Source: Branchiostoma lanceolatum (taxonomy: Eukaryota; Chordata; Leptocardii; Amphioxiformes; Branchiostomatidae). Taken from it: 64,000 nt of DNA. The position numbers and the translations under genes were made by a program. Below are positions 12,041 to 24,752 of the stretch, piece by piece. Each line of letters starts with the position of its first letter. The first letter of the stretch is position 1. The notes under the pieces are model-generated. The model ran no database searches, was not told the DNA's origin, and was given only the letters and a program-made list of their open reading frames with translations. The stretch is from contig NC_089732.1 in assembly GCF_035083965.1 (NCBI RefSeq), positions 12,477,424 to 12,541,423 on the forward strand, read 5' to 3'.

Positions 12041-14219
12041 ATGCCATTTGACGTAGCAAAATGGAATGGAACGTGGAAACAAGGCGGCCGTTCAGACAAC
12101 TATCCACAAATTATGCAGAAACTTGGTATGTACTTATTCTATTATTGGACGGTTCCCTTCAGACCTGTCCAAAATACAAGCCTTCATCTTAGATTCCCCC
12201 ATCGATGTGTACGTAATCTTAGTAGGCAACGTTAATTTCTATTCTGACTGTGTACTAATTAGTTTATCAGAATCCATATGACAAGCTGCCAGCGCTTGTT
12301 AGCTTTCGATCTGACAGCGGGTCGGCTCATGACAGACCAACAGGCACCCTTTGTGGATATATATAGGGTAAAGGTAAACGCCTCATGGCAGAGGCGGGGT
12401 GTGTATTACAGGCGTTAGTGGTTTTATCTTTTTGTACATTCGAATTAGAGGTTTGCATGACCAGACGTATTAGTCCGGACCTTTAATTGAAATTTTCTGT
12501 TACAAACTATTGGTTATATTATTTTCTTAATTTGTGATTCTTTCGCCACTTTTAAATTAACAATACAAAGCAGAAAAGTCACCAACAATTCTACGTCTAA
12601 GACTATGAGGTTACAAACTAGGTGTTCTACTTAAAGACGAGGTCAAGCTTGCTTCTACAGACTAGGGATAACCCTTTCAGACTAACAAAAGATAAGGAAT
12701 ACTAAAGACCTTTTGAACAAGGCCTCTTGCGGTCATTCGATAGCCATGTTTACCTATACCAATAGGCCCGCCACTAGCTCAACAATGAGTCATATGTTGG
12801 TCCGGCCTATACATGTAATTGGAGTCTAATCTTAAGTGAAATTTAAATAGGTGAAGGAGCACATACTAGACTATGGTTTCTTTACCGAGCCTATCATATG
12901 CTCCGTTCTGTTGATAGATTCAATTACATACTATGAGGTGATAATCCTTACTGTGTACAGATAGGTATATACATCAAAGAATATATGGACATTAGAACAA
13001 GTGATGTTTAAGTATACGACACGTGAAATTACGATATGTTGCTCTATCCCATATGATTGTGTGTAATTAAACTCAACTTGAACAGACAAATTGAATCCAA
13101 GTCTAACAATTTTTAGCTACATGTACATCTACATCTAGATGAAAAGACATTCAGAAGACAGTATACGACTGGAGAAAACAATAAGGGCAATAGCAGAAGA
13201 ACATTAAAAGACAGTGCACAACGTCTAAGTCGAAACCCCACCGTTACGGTTTAAAGGCACCCAGAGCATCTTATGAGGCTTGAAACTTGAATTAAAAAAC
13301 TAGAATTTCTACGCAATCCTACACATAGTAAGTTTCAATAACACTATACCATTACATATCGACATTAAAGGAGCAAAGATACGATGTCGTTGTGTGGTGA
13401 GTACTGATAGAAAATCAAAGCCCTAATAGACTGATCCTGTTCTCCAATGAGAGAGTGACTGCATGTCCGTCAAATATTTGCATTTTTATGTTTCAATTTT
13501 GCATTTCAACGTTTTGGCGGTGGTGGGCGAGGCTATGGTATCTACAAAATATAGAAGGCGCGTGAAACTAAAAGATCACTATGTAGTTTATTTCTGTGCC
13601 GTTTTTGCGCACTGTTGATAAGAAATTCGAACGCAAATGTGGTAAACAGTGGCATTAATTGTCAATTTCAGAAAGATTACAGCAACTATAATATTTCCAG
13701 TTTTCAAGTCTCATAAAATGCTCTGGGTGCCTTTAAGATAAGTTTTAGACCGTGTTGTATCTTTGCAGGTCTTTCTGCTGAGGCCATTCAGAAGTTCCAG
13801 GAAAGCGAAATGACGATGGACACGTCGCTTTCCGGGGACGTGTTGACTGTTAAGGTGGACTTTATTGGAAAGACAGTTACGAACACGAACACTCTGGGAG
13901 TAGAGGGCGTGGAGGAGGGGATAACGGGGAAGAAGACTCAGGTATAAGTGTAGATAGTGCTGACGTACATGTATGCATGCACCCTAAATATGTAACGAGT
14001 GTATGTGCGTTTATGTATATCTGTGTGTATGTTTGTGTGTGAATATGTAAGTGTGTGTGAGTGTGTAAGAATGTATTTCGTTTGTCTGAATTTGTATATA
14101 TGCTGTTTGTGTGTGTGTATGATGTGTGAGTGCATGTGTGCGTGTTTGTGTGCGTAAGGGAATGTTTGCGTTTGTGTGTGTATGTGTTGTGTACGTGTGT
14201 GTGTATATGTATGTATGTA

Positions 14220-14271
<52 letters not shown>

Positions 14272-15096
14272 TGTGTGTGTGTGTGTGTGTGTGTGGCGAA
14301 AATATGTGTATGAAGATGTAAGGAATAACTTATAACTCCCTCTAATCTGATGTTCCTACCATTCTTTTCCCCTCCCCACAGTCCATCTGGACTATGGACG
14401 GAGACTGTCTGGTGGCGCTGTATCCGAACTTTGACGGGAACGGGCTCGTTGTGTCACAGAAACGAAGCTTTGTCGACGACAACAAAATGCTTATCGTAAG
14501 TATATTAAATAAAGCTTGGTTAAAGTAACTTTTTAATGAAGTACAAAGAGTTTATCTGCAATGTAATTCAGGAATGTACACCATCTAACGCCACCACTCC
14601 CTCACAAGGTAGCGGGAGATTTGCATCCAGGTTCGTCTATACAAATCTGTTACAGGTTTGCGTAGCAAAACCTTTCTTGGATCCGTTGGCATGTGTGGTG
14701 GCCGCCATCTTGATTTTGTGACGTCGCAGGGCAGCCATACCATTTCATTGGGAGTGGTGTTTTTTGTGGTCGCTAGCGTTTTCTTTTTTTTTTAATAAAT
14801 CGGCACACAACTATCACACATTCAACACAAATAAAAAGAAAATCAATACCAATTCATATTTGTAAAAAGACCTCGTAATCGCTAAACTAACATAGCAAAC
14901 CTGTAGTATATGTAGCACAAATACTTAACTCTAGTTTTTCCTAGTGTTTGTTTAGTGTGAAAATTTGGGAAGTCCTGAAAACAGTTTGTTCTTATGGTAC
15001 AGAAAATTTAGACCGATGTTTTTTTTCACTTCCTTTTTTCTGCAGGAAATGAAAGCAGGGGACCTAGAGGGGTGGGTAGAGCATGTGCGGTGCTAG
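12041..15096 (+). CDS. FABP-like intracellular lipid-binding protein G1
   Basis: Exons 12041-12125, 13769-13941, 14382-14495 and 15046-15096 give 140 aa. The first intron is phase 1, the second and third phase 0, all GT-AG, exactly the layout of vertebrate FABP/CRABP genes. The start follows a CAAAG context and gives MPFDVAKWNGTWK, with the family's N-terminal G-T-W-K. Exon 2 carries the LSGDVLTVKV and GKTVTNTNTLG strands. Exon 3 has SIWTMDG, a D-G turn and KRSFVDD, whose Arg matches FABP Arg106. Such proteins form a ten-stranded beta-barrel carrying fatty acids or retinoids in the cytosol. The C-terminus (EMKAGDLEGWVEHVRC) has Val and His where FABPs have Arg126 and Tyr128. There is no signal peptide. 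It is the most divergent member and the first of the array. Intron 2 holds a long (GT)n tract. Confidence 0.9.
13985..14300. repeat. (GT)n-rich microsatellite in G1 intron 2
   Basis: The first half is interrupted GT/TG sequence and the second half contains near-pure (TG)n from about 14219 to 14294. The long valine/cysteine-rich open frames here are repeat artefacts. Confidence 0.95.
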
Positions 15097-16180
15097 GGCG
15101 TGACGTCACTTCCGCTCAGGATCTGCTGTGAAAATGTTTGAAGAGTTGCGATTTAGCTTTTGGATTTTTCTTTCTACAAGATTAGCTGGATTATGTTGCG
15201 ATGCATTCTTTGCGAACCTGCTAATGCATCAAAATATTTGTCTTGCTTTTAGGTAGATTTTGTATTACATGTAATTTAGTAAGTTGCTTGAAGTTTGGTA
15301 AGTCGTTGGATTTTTTATCATTAAAACTTGAAATACACAAAATGTAGTGTGCTGTGTGGTATTAAAGGATTTCATAACATTCTTGCGTATTTGATTTTTG
15401 TGTATCATTTTGTGTTTTTCACAGCAATGGCATATCGTCTACCCTCTACAGTTTCAAAATAGCAAAACCTACCTCCCACACACCCCTATTTCACCTTCCA
15501 CACACCCCTATTTAACCTTCGACACACCCCAATTCTACCTTACCACGCATATCATTGGGGAGGGGTGGGTTCAGTCACACTTTTGCATATTGTCCACTCC
15601 GCGGATCCGTATGAGTTGCGTATTGTCCTTTTTTTTGCTTAGGTACAGTTTGTGAGAAAGAATATGTCTTTAACTTTGAGCCACCGTTGTGCAGCCTGGT
15701 TATCGAACCGAAAACACCTTTTTTCGGCCACAACTATAAGTGAGACAAATTAGGTCAATACGCAACTCAAACGGATTGGAACATACGCACTAGTGTGAAC
15801 GTCCCCTTAACAAAGCCCAAAACACCCCCTTCTTTCTTGCATGGTTGACTCTCAACTAGTTTTGACTAGTACGTGTTGCTATACTGAACAAGGCGGTGTA
15901 TTTGAACATTGCTCCATCGTCTGGCAGTCATTGGAACCAGAGTGCACGAATATTCTGCTTAGTACGCGAGGAATACGCGCCACTTTTGCACAGACCGAGA
16001 AGTAAGTGATGACCACTCTTTTGTCCACGTGGCTTTAGAAAATCAATAATCTTTTATGCTGTAGCTAAGAGCTGAATGACATGTTTAAGCATCTAGTCCA
16101 GAGAATAAAAGGTGATTAAACATTGCATTAATCACTATTGTTTGTCCTTTCATGACTCATTCGACCTAGCGAACGATTGT
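15097..16180. other. G1-G2 intergenic spacer
   Basis: It contains the G1 3' region and, at about 15470-15545, three imperfect ~22-bp units with the core CACACACCCCTATTT. No further gene is seen. Confidence 0.55.
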
Positions 16181-16239
16181 CCATATATAGCGTTTTACCA
16201 ATGTCCATATTTAGCGTCCTAACGCATGTCCATATTTGG
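16181..16239 (+). promoter_or_regulatory. Three tandem CArG-type motifs upstream of G2
   Basis: CCATATATAG (16181-16190), CCATATTTAG (16205-16214) and CCATATTTGG (16230-16239) recur every 24-25 bp, each preceded by GT. The third is a perfect SRF CArG box (CC, six A/T, GG) and the first two are one-base variants. They lie about 380-440 bp before the G2 start codon. A role in SRF control is inferred from the consensus only. Confidence 0.45.
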
Positions 16240-16619
16240 TGCCCTGGGACATGTTTACATTTGAGCCACTTTAATTCAAATCCACCGAATACGATTGGAA
16301 TACAAAATTTCAAAATATCAAATCAACACGTGTAGTCTTTCAATTACCTATCATATGTATTTCCCTACACAAAGTGAACAAGCAGAAAATTAAACACTTT
16401 TCCTGTGAGTCTTTCCGTTATATGTGACAATAAGTTTGACCCTAACAAAGTTCACAAGCCCTTAGACGTCATCCATGATATTTATTTCAGACGGCCCAAC
16501 AAAAGAAGTGTACTTAAGCGGTGCGACGCCGGCGTTTTCACACACCTGAGCGCACCACCAACAGTCCAGGACCCCGGCACCTTCTCTCTCAACCTCGGAA
16601 ACGCACAACTCTCCACAAC

Positions 16620-18824
16620 ATGCCTTTCGACGTGAACAAATCCTCGGGAACATGGAAGCACGGTGAAAATTCAGACAACTACATGAAGATCATGGAGAAA
16701 CTCGGTACGTGTTCGCCATATCCATTTGTTTTAGACGTACTGTTTTAGTGTGCCCTTAGGTCAAGCTGGGAGAAAAAACAGCTCGAGTTACAAGAGCCGA
16801 CGACAGCGGCACAATAGACGATTACTTGACAGTACACAAAATCCCCAAAGGGGACAGTTTGCTGATCAGAACGTTAACGATTCGTTGCAGACAAAAATTG
16901 TATCCAATAGATACGGTATAAAATCAGTACTGCCCCACCCTGATTTCGAAGCCAGGGGAGTAGTAACCAAGCAAACGAGCAGCTCATTCCCACTCACACG
17001 CCTCTTGACCCAACTAGACCGCCATGCGTGTTTGGCTGTTCTGAGTGCCTTCTCTACCAATGCAATCAGAGACGGCAGACTCCATTCCCAAATATACTGC
17101 TTTGGGAGTAGGCCACAGGAGACAGATACATAGTCAGACAGATCTAAATTCAGAAAGAGCTACAGTCAGACAGACAGAGCTACAGAAAGACAAAGCTACA
17201 GTCAGACAGAGCTACAGTCAGACAGAGCTACAGTCAGACGAAGCTACAGGCAGACAGAGCTACAGGCAGACAGAGCTACAGTCAGACAGACAGGAAGAAA
17301 GACAAACAGATAGTACCGCAAATACTTCATCCTCTTTTGGGGAGAAGTATCGGACTTAAAGCACTACTATGTTAGGAGAAACACCGCTAACAGTCCGGAT
17401 TTGTGGTACGCATACTCATACTCTATGCTAATACCAAAGCAACTCGTTCCCGTAGCTAACCGTTTATCTTTCTGAACAAAAATTAAACCTACTGTTCAGT
17501 ATGTTTGAAGTATAGCTTGCACGGCAGTATAATGTTTCATGCGTTCATGCCGAATCAAACAATAAATAGTAACTGTTGTGTTTCATTTTTTGCAGGCGTT
17601 CCAGCCGAAATGTGGGACCAGCTGAAGGCGGCAGAATGGCCCGTCAACTCCTCTTTGTCCGGGAACGTGATGACGTCTAAGGTGGACTTCCAGGGGAAGA
17701 CTATTGAGAACAAGTTCACCATGGGAGAGGAGGGCGAGGAAACGGACCCAATGGGCACGAAAAGAAAGGTAAGGAACAGACCCAGAGTAGATTTGTGTTC
17801 ATTTGAATCGACTGAACATCAACGCTTCAAAACAGACATAATTATGTACTTAGTAACATAGTTTGGAAACTTGACTTCAGTTAATAATATTTCTGTTTTT
17901 TTTTTAAAATCAATTCCATTGCGTTATATACCGATGAAAATATTATGGATGACAGTAGTAATCTTTTCTTCAATAGGTTTGGGACCGCATAGTGATGTCA
18001 TCCCCTGTGATTGTACATATGTAAATACTTTGCGTTTGGGATTGCATCTCATCAATATGTATAAGCAGCAACACCTGTGCTGCATTGCTATGCGAACCAG
18101 TCAGAATTGCCTTGAAGAAGGTGACAGATGGTCACCAAAACGTCGGTGGAATAAATCTCTTGGTTGTGTAAAAAGAGTCTTTTTTATTTGATTGTCTCAA
18201 CCGTCTTATTTCATACAGGTGATTTACACCATGGAAGGAGACAACCTGGTGTCGGTGTACCCTAACCATGACGGGAAGGGGCTCTCAGTCCATACCAGCC
18301 GCCATTTTGTTGACGACAACACCATTCACGTGGTAAGTGTTCTGAGGAGTAATAGGCATACTCGACAAAAAATTTTGTTCACTATACAAAATCTCTCCGG
18401 ATGTGCAGATTGTACTCTTCAGTAAACGCCTGGTGTGTTACACCATGAGGCGGTTTACCGGGTATGCAATACAAACAAACAAAATTGTGTGATTATTGTC
18501 ATAATGTCATGACTTTCTTATTTCAAGTAGCTGTCTGATGACTCAGCATTTTTTTTTGTATCAGTATTGAAATCCATTGGTTTACTTATTCATTTATTTA
18601 TTTATTCATAACACTTCTCCTAAACTGGAAGGTATGGCGGAACAGGTGTCACATTTTCAAGTGGTCAATCAAGTAGTATACATTTTTATGATATATATTT
18701 CTTTGGTTATGTGAGATATTTGAGATATTGTAATAGATCATTAATAACGTTATCATTTCTTTGATTATTACAGACTATGAAAGTTGGTGACCTCGAGGGT
18801 TGGGCAACTTCCAAGCGGTGTTAG
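16620..18824 (+). CDS. FABP-like intracellular lipid-binding protein G2
   Basis: Exons 16620-16704, 17596-17768, 18219-18332 and 18774-18824 encode 140 aa with the same intron phases as G1. It starts MPFDVNKSSGTWKHG. Exon 2 has GVPAEMWDQL, SGNVMTSKVDF and GKTIENKFTMGEEGEETD, the last matching the FABP LGxEFDET strand-turn. Exon 3 has VIYTMEGDNLVSVYP, HDGKGL and TSRHFVDD with the Arg106 equivalent. Exon 4 is TMKVGDLEGWATSKRC, where Ala and Ser replace the Arg-x-Tyr pair. It is closest to G4: they share HTSRHFVDD, the KRC ending and a matching start of the 3' UTR (GAGAGGACGTTGACCT). AATAAA at 18952-18957 is a likely poly(A) signal. Intron 1 has a 16-bp minisatellite and intron 2 a Penelope-like fragment. 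Confidence 0.92.
17155..17305 (+). repeat. 16-bp minisatellite in G2 intron 1
   Basis: About eight to nine units of AGCTACAGTCAGACAG with variants (GGCAGACAG, GACGA). Confidence 0.85.
17975..18185 (+). mobile_element. Penelope-like element end with hammerhead-like motif (G2 intron 2)
   Basis: Sequence from GTTTGGGATTGCAT through AACCAGTCAGAATTGCC to AAAACGTCGGTGG matches the repeat at 37755-37935. The motif has a 6-bp helix II (GGTGAC 18120-18125 with GTCACC 18131-18136) and GUC after the AAAAC. It is a non-coding, diverged fossil copy that ends about 35 bp before the G2 exon 3 acceptor. Confidence 0.55.
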
Positions 18825-19033
18825 ACGTCCGAGAGGACGTTGACCTCGATGACCCGGAAGTCACAGAGAAGAGCTGTTCTATGAATAGACAAGTGGATCG
18901 ACTAGTGAGCTTTAAAACATTTACACCGTGCGTTGTTAAACCTTGTGCACCAATAAAAGGGATTCGTTATAAACACATCATGTCTATTGGGGTTTATTTT
19001 CTTGAAAGGCTGACAGTGACAAAAGTAAAGCCT

Positions 19034-19225
19034 ATAGAAGAACTTTATTGCACGACTATTGTAGCAGGTACAAAGTATTGCAACAACAGTTAACATAGAA
19101 CAAGACATAAGTATGGAATAAAACAATTCACTACATCAAAATGACTATCTAATGTTTTACATGATTCAAGTTGGGCTAATTATGAGTATCATTATTTTTT
19201 CTAATAACAAAACAATCTTTTATAT
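19034..19225 (-). mobile_element. LINE 3' end fragment
   Basis: Nearly identical to 345-540 over about 190 bp (TTATTGCACGACTATTGTAG and onward). Only the 3' UTR tail of the minus-strand LINE is present. It lies in the G2 3' flank, just past the poly(A) signal. Confidence 0.75.
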
Positions 19226-19228
19226 ATC

Positions 19229-19440
19229 TATCTCACTGGACCAAAGGCGTTGGCATGGCCTCGCTACGTCCCAAAATGAATTTGAGTTACCCTTGACTTT
19301 ACAATGGGGATATCATGCAAAACGTACAACTACGACTGAAAAGCCAGCAAACACACAAAGCGTAAAAGATTGATTTTGTATCAATGAAATTAGTTGAGCG
19401 CTCTGTTAAATCGCTCTGTCGCCAACGCCAGTGAGATAGT
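19229..19440. mobile_element. MITE, TTAA-type family copy (eroded ends)
   Basis: TCTCACTGGACC at the left and its inverse near GCCAGTGAGA at the right match the terminal repeats of the family seen intact at 40990-41242. The interior shares TTACCCTTGACTTTA, CAAAACGTACAA and TTGAGCGCTCTGT with the other copies. The outermost bases are lost. Confidence 0.6.
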
Positions 19441-20385
19441 TTTCAGGGCCTAGGGCCAAGCTTCTAAACCGCCCCCAACGATGTAATAGATCACGCATAT
19501 CTGATAAAACGCCCTTGGTAGAACCTACTGTTGAGATAAAGCAGTTCTACGGGTGTTAATCGTCATCAGATTTGTGAATTTCTATTGAATTTCTTGGGAG
19601 CTGGACAAGAAAAATAGTTGTAAAATTAATGTAGGTCACAAAAAATGGTCACCTATATAGATGGTCACCTATATACTAGGATCTAGATATTGATTCGTTA
19701 TATGCATAATGACCCTCTACTGACCTCTACTGTAGTGATTGAATTACATTGTAATGATTGAATTACATTGCAAATAAATTTCATAGATAAACAAGAGTGG
19801 AGACAGAGTGACCATTACTATCTACAGAAATCGATTTTAAGAACGTAATTTTCTCACTTTAGACCTCTTCTCAGATCAGGGCTTTCTAGTTTCATGAATT
19901 ATATAAGTTGCAGTTACATGATCAAGAAGACAAGTAATCTGTGATTGGTTAGGGCTACCTACAAATCCCGGAGCTAGAGTACTAGTCGTGGCTAGAGTAA
20001 ACGTACACACGCTGAGGGCGTGTTGCTTCTTAAAAAGTAATTCTGTAGTAAGTTTTGTTCAATATTTTTGATTTCCGTTGACATGCAGTCTTCCAGAAAG
20101 CTTCCTGTCAGGTGAACTTTGACTGTACCCCCCCCCCCCCGCTCTACAGGGTAACACAACAATTAGCCGCATGAGTGACGGTTGCCAATGGTTACAAATG
20201 ACCTAGCGGTGGTTGCCCATAGTGACACATTAACCTGGCGGCCCCTGAATGCCCCGCCCACCCAGGATTTATTAAACCACTGTATTTGCTCAGCCACCCT
20301 GAGGTAGCGTTACCAGTTTGGCGAGTTTGCTACCACCACACCTTCTCTGAGTTTGTCTCCTAACACGTTTTTATTCCTCTCTAAG
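19441..20385. other. G2-G3 spacer
   Basis: No gene. It has a poly-C run at about 20129-20140 and the G3 upstream region. Confidence 0.5.
20181..20195 (+). promoter_or_regulatory. RFX X-box-like motif upstream of G3
   Basis: GTTGCCAATGGTTAC lies about 190 bp before the G3 start codon, preceded by GAGTGACG. A nearly identical module (GAGTGACTGACA then GTTGCCAATAGTTAC) precedes G5 at 28102-28116. Confidence 0.35.
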
Positions 20386-22627
20386 ATGCCTGGCTACGAC
20401 ATTGCAAAGGAAACAGGGACATGGACGATGGGCAAGGCTTCCGACAACTGGTCACAATGTCTGCAAAAAATGGGTAGGTGTGCGTCTGAACTGAAAAACT
20501 GTGTTTTCGTGTTGTGGGGGCCTTGTCTTTTGTGTGTGTTCACTTTGCGTGAAGGCGATCAGCTAAAGAGCGATACACAATATGGGTGCTTGATTTGGCG
20601 TCTGTTGCAGAAGAGATTGGGGAGGGGGGCATTACACGATTGAACTCAATCGAGGGCTTTCAATTCCTCTAAACGTGCCATAGAATCACACAATTGTACT
20701 TCAGGAAATTGTACATGCGTTCACGGAACAAGCACAACTGTTTATACAGCATTACGGTATGCTTGAATAGTCAACAAAGGAATCAATAGAACAAAGAGTT
20801 AACGCATATTTTTCTTCAAACTTATGTTGTTTTACATAAATCTACCACTTTGAAAAACAATAGGCTTTAGAGATCTCTAGTGCACCACGCCCCAGGTATG
20901 CACAGTTTGGATATAAATGAGTGCTTTATACAGGGGGACGTTGAGTTGGAGATCTATCGGGACGCATCTTACTACGATAGCAGAATTATGTACCCAAGTG
21001 GAATTATGTTAGTAGATGCTTGCCCCTTCGAAGATTAGAAAGAAGAACCGCACGCCTCTACAACATAAACTTTGTCAACATTGTAATTTAGATCTAGTAG
21101 AAGATGAGCAATATTTCGTCCTAGATTGTGAATCATACGATAGCGAAAGAATCGTACTTTTTAACCTTATCAAAGAGAAATTCCCATATTTCGAACATCT
21201 AAATGCAACAGACAAATTCATATTTTTATCACGCCTGGATAATCCTTGTATAAGAAATAGTGTGTGTTCATACATTTACACATGTACAAAGAAGCGTGAA
21301 GAAGTCGACTGTACTGGCCTAGCTTAGTTTAATAACACGTTTGTCTACTCTATATGTTTACAGCTTGTATTGTTGTATTTATGTCCTTGTATGTTCAATG
21401 TGTTAAGTTAGACAACCTGTACCTAGCCCCTTGGGGCATGAATGCACAATAAAGGTATTTCATTCATTCATTATTCTGTTTTTGTGAAGGTGTCCCGGCG
21501 GATATGGTGGAACAGGTCACGAAGGAGAAATACGTCATAGAGGCTTCTGTTTCCGGGGACTCCTATACCTACAAGATGACTGAGTTTGGTGTGACTACCC
21601 AAAACACGTTCAAGTTGGGAGTGGAGTGTGACGAGACGGACTCAAGTGGTACTCACAAGGTTGGAAAGATACTTAGGAACTTAATTTGAATCTTTATTTT
21701 GGCTTACTTATATATAAATTTACTAGTCTTTCTAGTTTCCTTGTAATAGTTGGTGGCAGATAGTACAGATTTAACAATTTAGCTACACATTTAGAGTCTT
21801 ATAAGTCAGGATAAATACTGTGTAAGATATACTAGTATATTTAGTTTTTGTACAGTTTTCAGTTCTAGGTAGATTTTAGGATAAGGAATTTTATAAGATT
21901 TCCGAATACTCGAAGAATTCAGTTAATTTTTGTTCGAAAAGTCCTCAACATATCAGATACAATGTAAGATGTGAATGAAATACTACCCTACCAATCATAT
22001 ACATTAGGTAAGAAGGCGTCGGCACGGTATAAGTTGCAAACCGCCGAGGATCCCAGAACTAATGTATAAAGGACTTATGTGAAAAATTAAGAATTTGACT
22101 TTGGGGTATATATAGCATAGTGTTGTAGGATTTTCAAGCTTTCATTTAACAGTTGCATTGTATATCATGTGCAGGTGACTCACACCGTGGAAGGGGACGC
22201 CATCGTGTCCACTTACCCCGACTATGACGGAAAGGGCCTGAAGTTTCAAACTCGTCGCCACTTCTTGGACGACAACACCATCCACTCGGTAAGCCCACTT
22301 CATCTTCTGCCAAATTGAATATAGATAGCAGCCAGTGCATTTATGCACTCATTTATTTATTTATCAAACTTCACAGAATGAAATCTGAGAGGTGTTGGCA
22401 ACAGGATTGATGCATCCTTTGGTATGATTAGATGCGGTTTAATGAAATCTCAGTTGTTTTAATTATTATCAGCTGAGTTCATAGGTTACACAAAGATTTC
22501 ATTTGATTTTGTCAATGAAGAAAAATAATAATAGATAGAGCACAGATGTGTAATGTCCGTTGTTTTTTCTTGACAGCATTTTAAGATTGGTGACCTGGAA
22601 GGTTGGATGGAGAGCGTCCGTGTGTAG
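20386..22627 (+). CDS. FABP-like intracellular lipid-binding protein G3
   Basis: Exons 20386-20473, 21490-21659, 22175-22288 and 22577-22627 encode 140 aa. It starts MPGYDIAKETGTWTMG. The open frame continues upstream to 20353, but the Met at 20386 aligns with the other genes. Exon 1 is one codon longer and exon 2 one codon shorter than in the neighbours. Exon 2 has VPADMVEQVTKEK, VSGDSYTYKM and FKLGVECDETD. Exon 3 has VTHTVEGDAIVSTYP and RRHFLDD with the Arg106 equivalent. Exon 4 is HFKIGDLEGWMESVRV, with Met and Ser for Arg-x-Tyr. The exon 2 donor is GTTGGA, weaker than in the paralogues. A LINE tail ends about 15 bp before the exon 2 acceptor (GTGAAG), so the original pyrimidine tract has been replaced. 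Splicing here may therefore be inefficient. Confidence 0.88.
21000..21475 (+). mobile_element. 5'-truncated LINE in G3 intron 1
   Basis: An open frame up to 21327 encodes the ORF2 C-terminus with the cysteine knuckle (LCQHCNLDLVEDEQYFVLDC) seen in CR1/L2/Jockey-type LINEs. The 3' UTR contains CCTTGGGGCATGAATG, AATAAAG and a terminal (CATT)n tail. The endonuclease and reverse transcriptase are absent. Its left limit is approximate. Confidence 0.8.
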
Positions 22628-24752
22628 ACGTCCATTATCCACAAAATTACAAGGTTTTGTGCGCGATGCCTGTGCTTTGTGGTTTGCAAAAAAGTACCAC
22701 ACATTTCATTCGGGTCATAGGCTTTTTTTTGCAGTGTAGACTTAGATAAAAGTTTGTAGGGAAAACAACTATTACAATGACTTTATCATACGGAGCTTTT
22801 TGTGTGGTTACAATATACAACGCTGTATCACCATTCTTCTTGGTAAAATGTTTGTCTAGTGTATACATGGCGTTTCTACGATACTACCATTCGTTAAACA
22901 CTAGTTTACAATAGTAGAACTGTAGCAAGTCCAACTATGCACACCTATATGGTTTACGTATTTTGCATTCACGTTATTCCATTCTTATAACGTGTCACGA
23001 CTGCTAGGTTGACATCGTTTCGTCCATTTTTGCTGCTGACCATATTTTGAGAATTCAAAGTATATCGAGGGAAAAGTATAGCATACAGCAATATTCATTA
23101 CGCATTGTGAAACGCTGTGGTATAGTATGAAGTTTTTGCACCAAATATATCTACTCCTTTTCTGCATCAGTCGCAAATAAAGTGTTTAAGTCAAGTCAAG
23201 TCAATGCCTTTAAGTGATGTGATGTATTGAGTTCTTGTATTGCTCTCTAGGTGCGAAGGTTGAGTGACATATTTCGGTAGTTAAGTACAACAATACCCTC
23301 TGTCCAACTGGTCTGATTTAGTACACAGTGTTTGCCCCCGTAACCAGACGACGCCAACAATTTGGCTGACGCTGGAAACACGAGCTGCTGCCCAGCAGAC
23401 CGAAGAGTAAACAATTACTACCCCTTTTGTCCCCTCGGCTTCAAATATTAAACACTGCCCCTACGCATTGTTACTTTAATTTGGGCAGGCTATGGTATAT
23501 GCCTATTTCATCGCAAAGATCATGTAAAGACATTATTCCCACTGTATGTCTATCATAAAGCCTGCCGTGGACAGGATTCCTTGAGAACAGGGCCATTTTC
23601 CTTCTCCTGAAGCCCCTTCAATCTTTGTAATCTTGGCTCAATTTCGCCGGATCTACAGTAAAGTTCTGAAAAATACACAGCAACTGCGTGCCCATCCCCT
23701 TGACAAATGTATAGCATAATCTAGCACGCTCTTTTTATTTCCATGAAAAAATACGTGATATTGTTTTGAGTGTGTTTTCGTGTGCGTTTGCGTGTGTGTA
23801 TGTGTGTGTGCGTCCGGATGCTTTAAGTCAGCATAACTGAAGAACGTCTAGATGGATTGTAATGATATTTGGTATGTGGGTAGGTGTTGGAAGGAGAAAG
23901 GTCAAGGTTGAAGCCCCCTGGTATGTTACACTGGAACTGCAATGGCGTATTTGTCAAAATCTTCTAAGGAGAATAACTGAAGAAAGGAGCAACAGATTTT
24001 CATGTTATTGATTTTCATACACAATGAATTGCAAATTATGCAAATTGGGACTGAATTTGCATATGTAATGAGGATTATCTATATTCCATTATAGGCATGC
24101 TGTGACAGGTCTCAGTTGTCAGTTTCGAAAGTGGATCATAAATTCCCTCGGGACCCAACAGGTTGTAGTCATACCACAGAGGGATATAGAATCAAATTGG
24201 TAGGTAACTGGAACTTATACAACAGAAAACAACATATTAAAAAAAGGCACAAGCAACCTATGGCACATAAAACACGACAAGCAGCAGCAACAACAAATAG
24301 CTTGGGCAAATAAAAACGCCGAATATATAAAACAACTTTCATGGAGATTTTGGGTCTTCAGACTCTTTACAAATGAGTGGCTTGACATTGTAAAAACTAA
24401 CGTTATTTATGTTTTAATCAACATGTTGAATTATTCTTATACTTGTACGTAGGTGCACTAATGTGTACCTGCTTGTGTGTATGTATGTATAGTTTAGAAG
24501 ACCTGACGAAAGACGATTGTTGGTTCGATAAAGTTACGTTATATCTTTAAATTTCATTGCCAATATTGCAAGGTCTAATATTCCTACGTACGCCATACGT
24601 GAGATTGTGATGAAATGGCCCTACAACGGTTCATAGTCCAAGTCCAATTCATGTGACTCCAAGGTTTCCACACACCTTGCCACGTCTGCACACCATTGGA
24701 ACACCTTAACGGTCTTTCTCACGTTCACAAGAAGCCTACCCTACTCCACACG
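22628..24752. other. G3-G4 spacer with repeat remnants
   Basis: The G3 3' flank ends in AATAAAGTG followed by an (AAGTC)n tail at 23176-23205, resembling a retroelement tail. 23830-24060 resembles the octamer-bearing repeat of 41.4-42.1 kb (ATTATGCAAATTGGG, ATTTGCATATG). No gene is supported. Confidence 0.5.

Noticed and set aside
24480-24540. A further hammerhead-like motif (CTGACGAAAGACG)
   Set aside because: Helix II does not form and the GAAAC-GUC part is absent.
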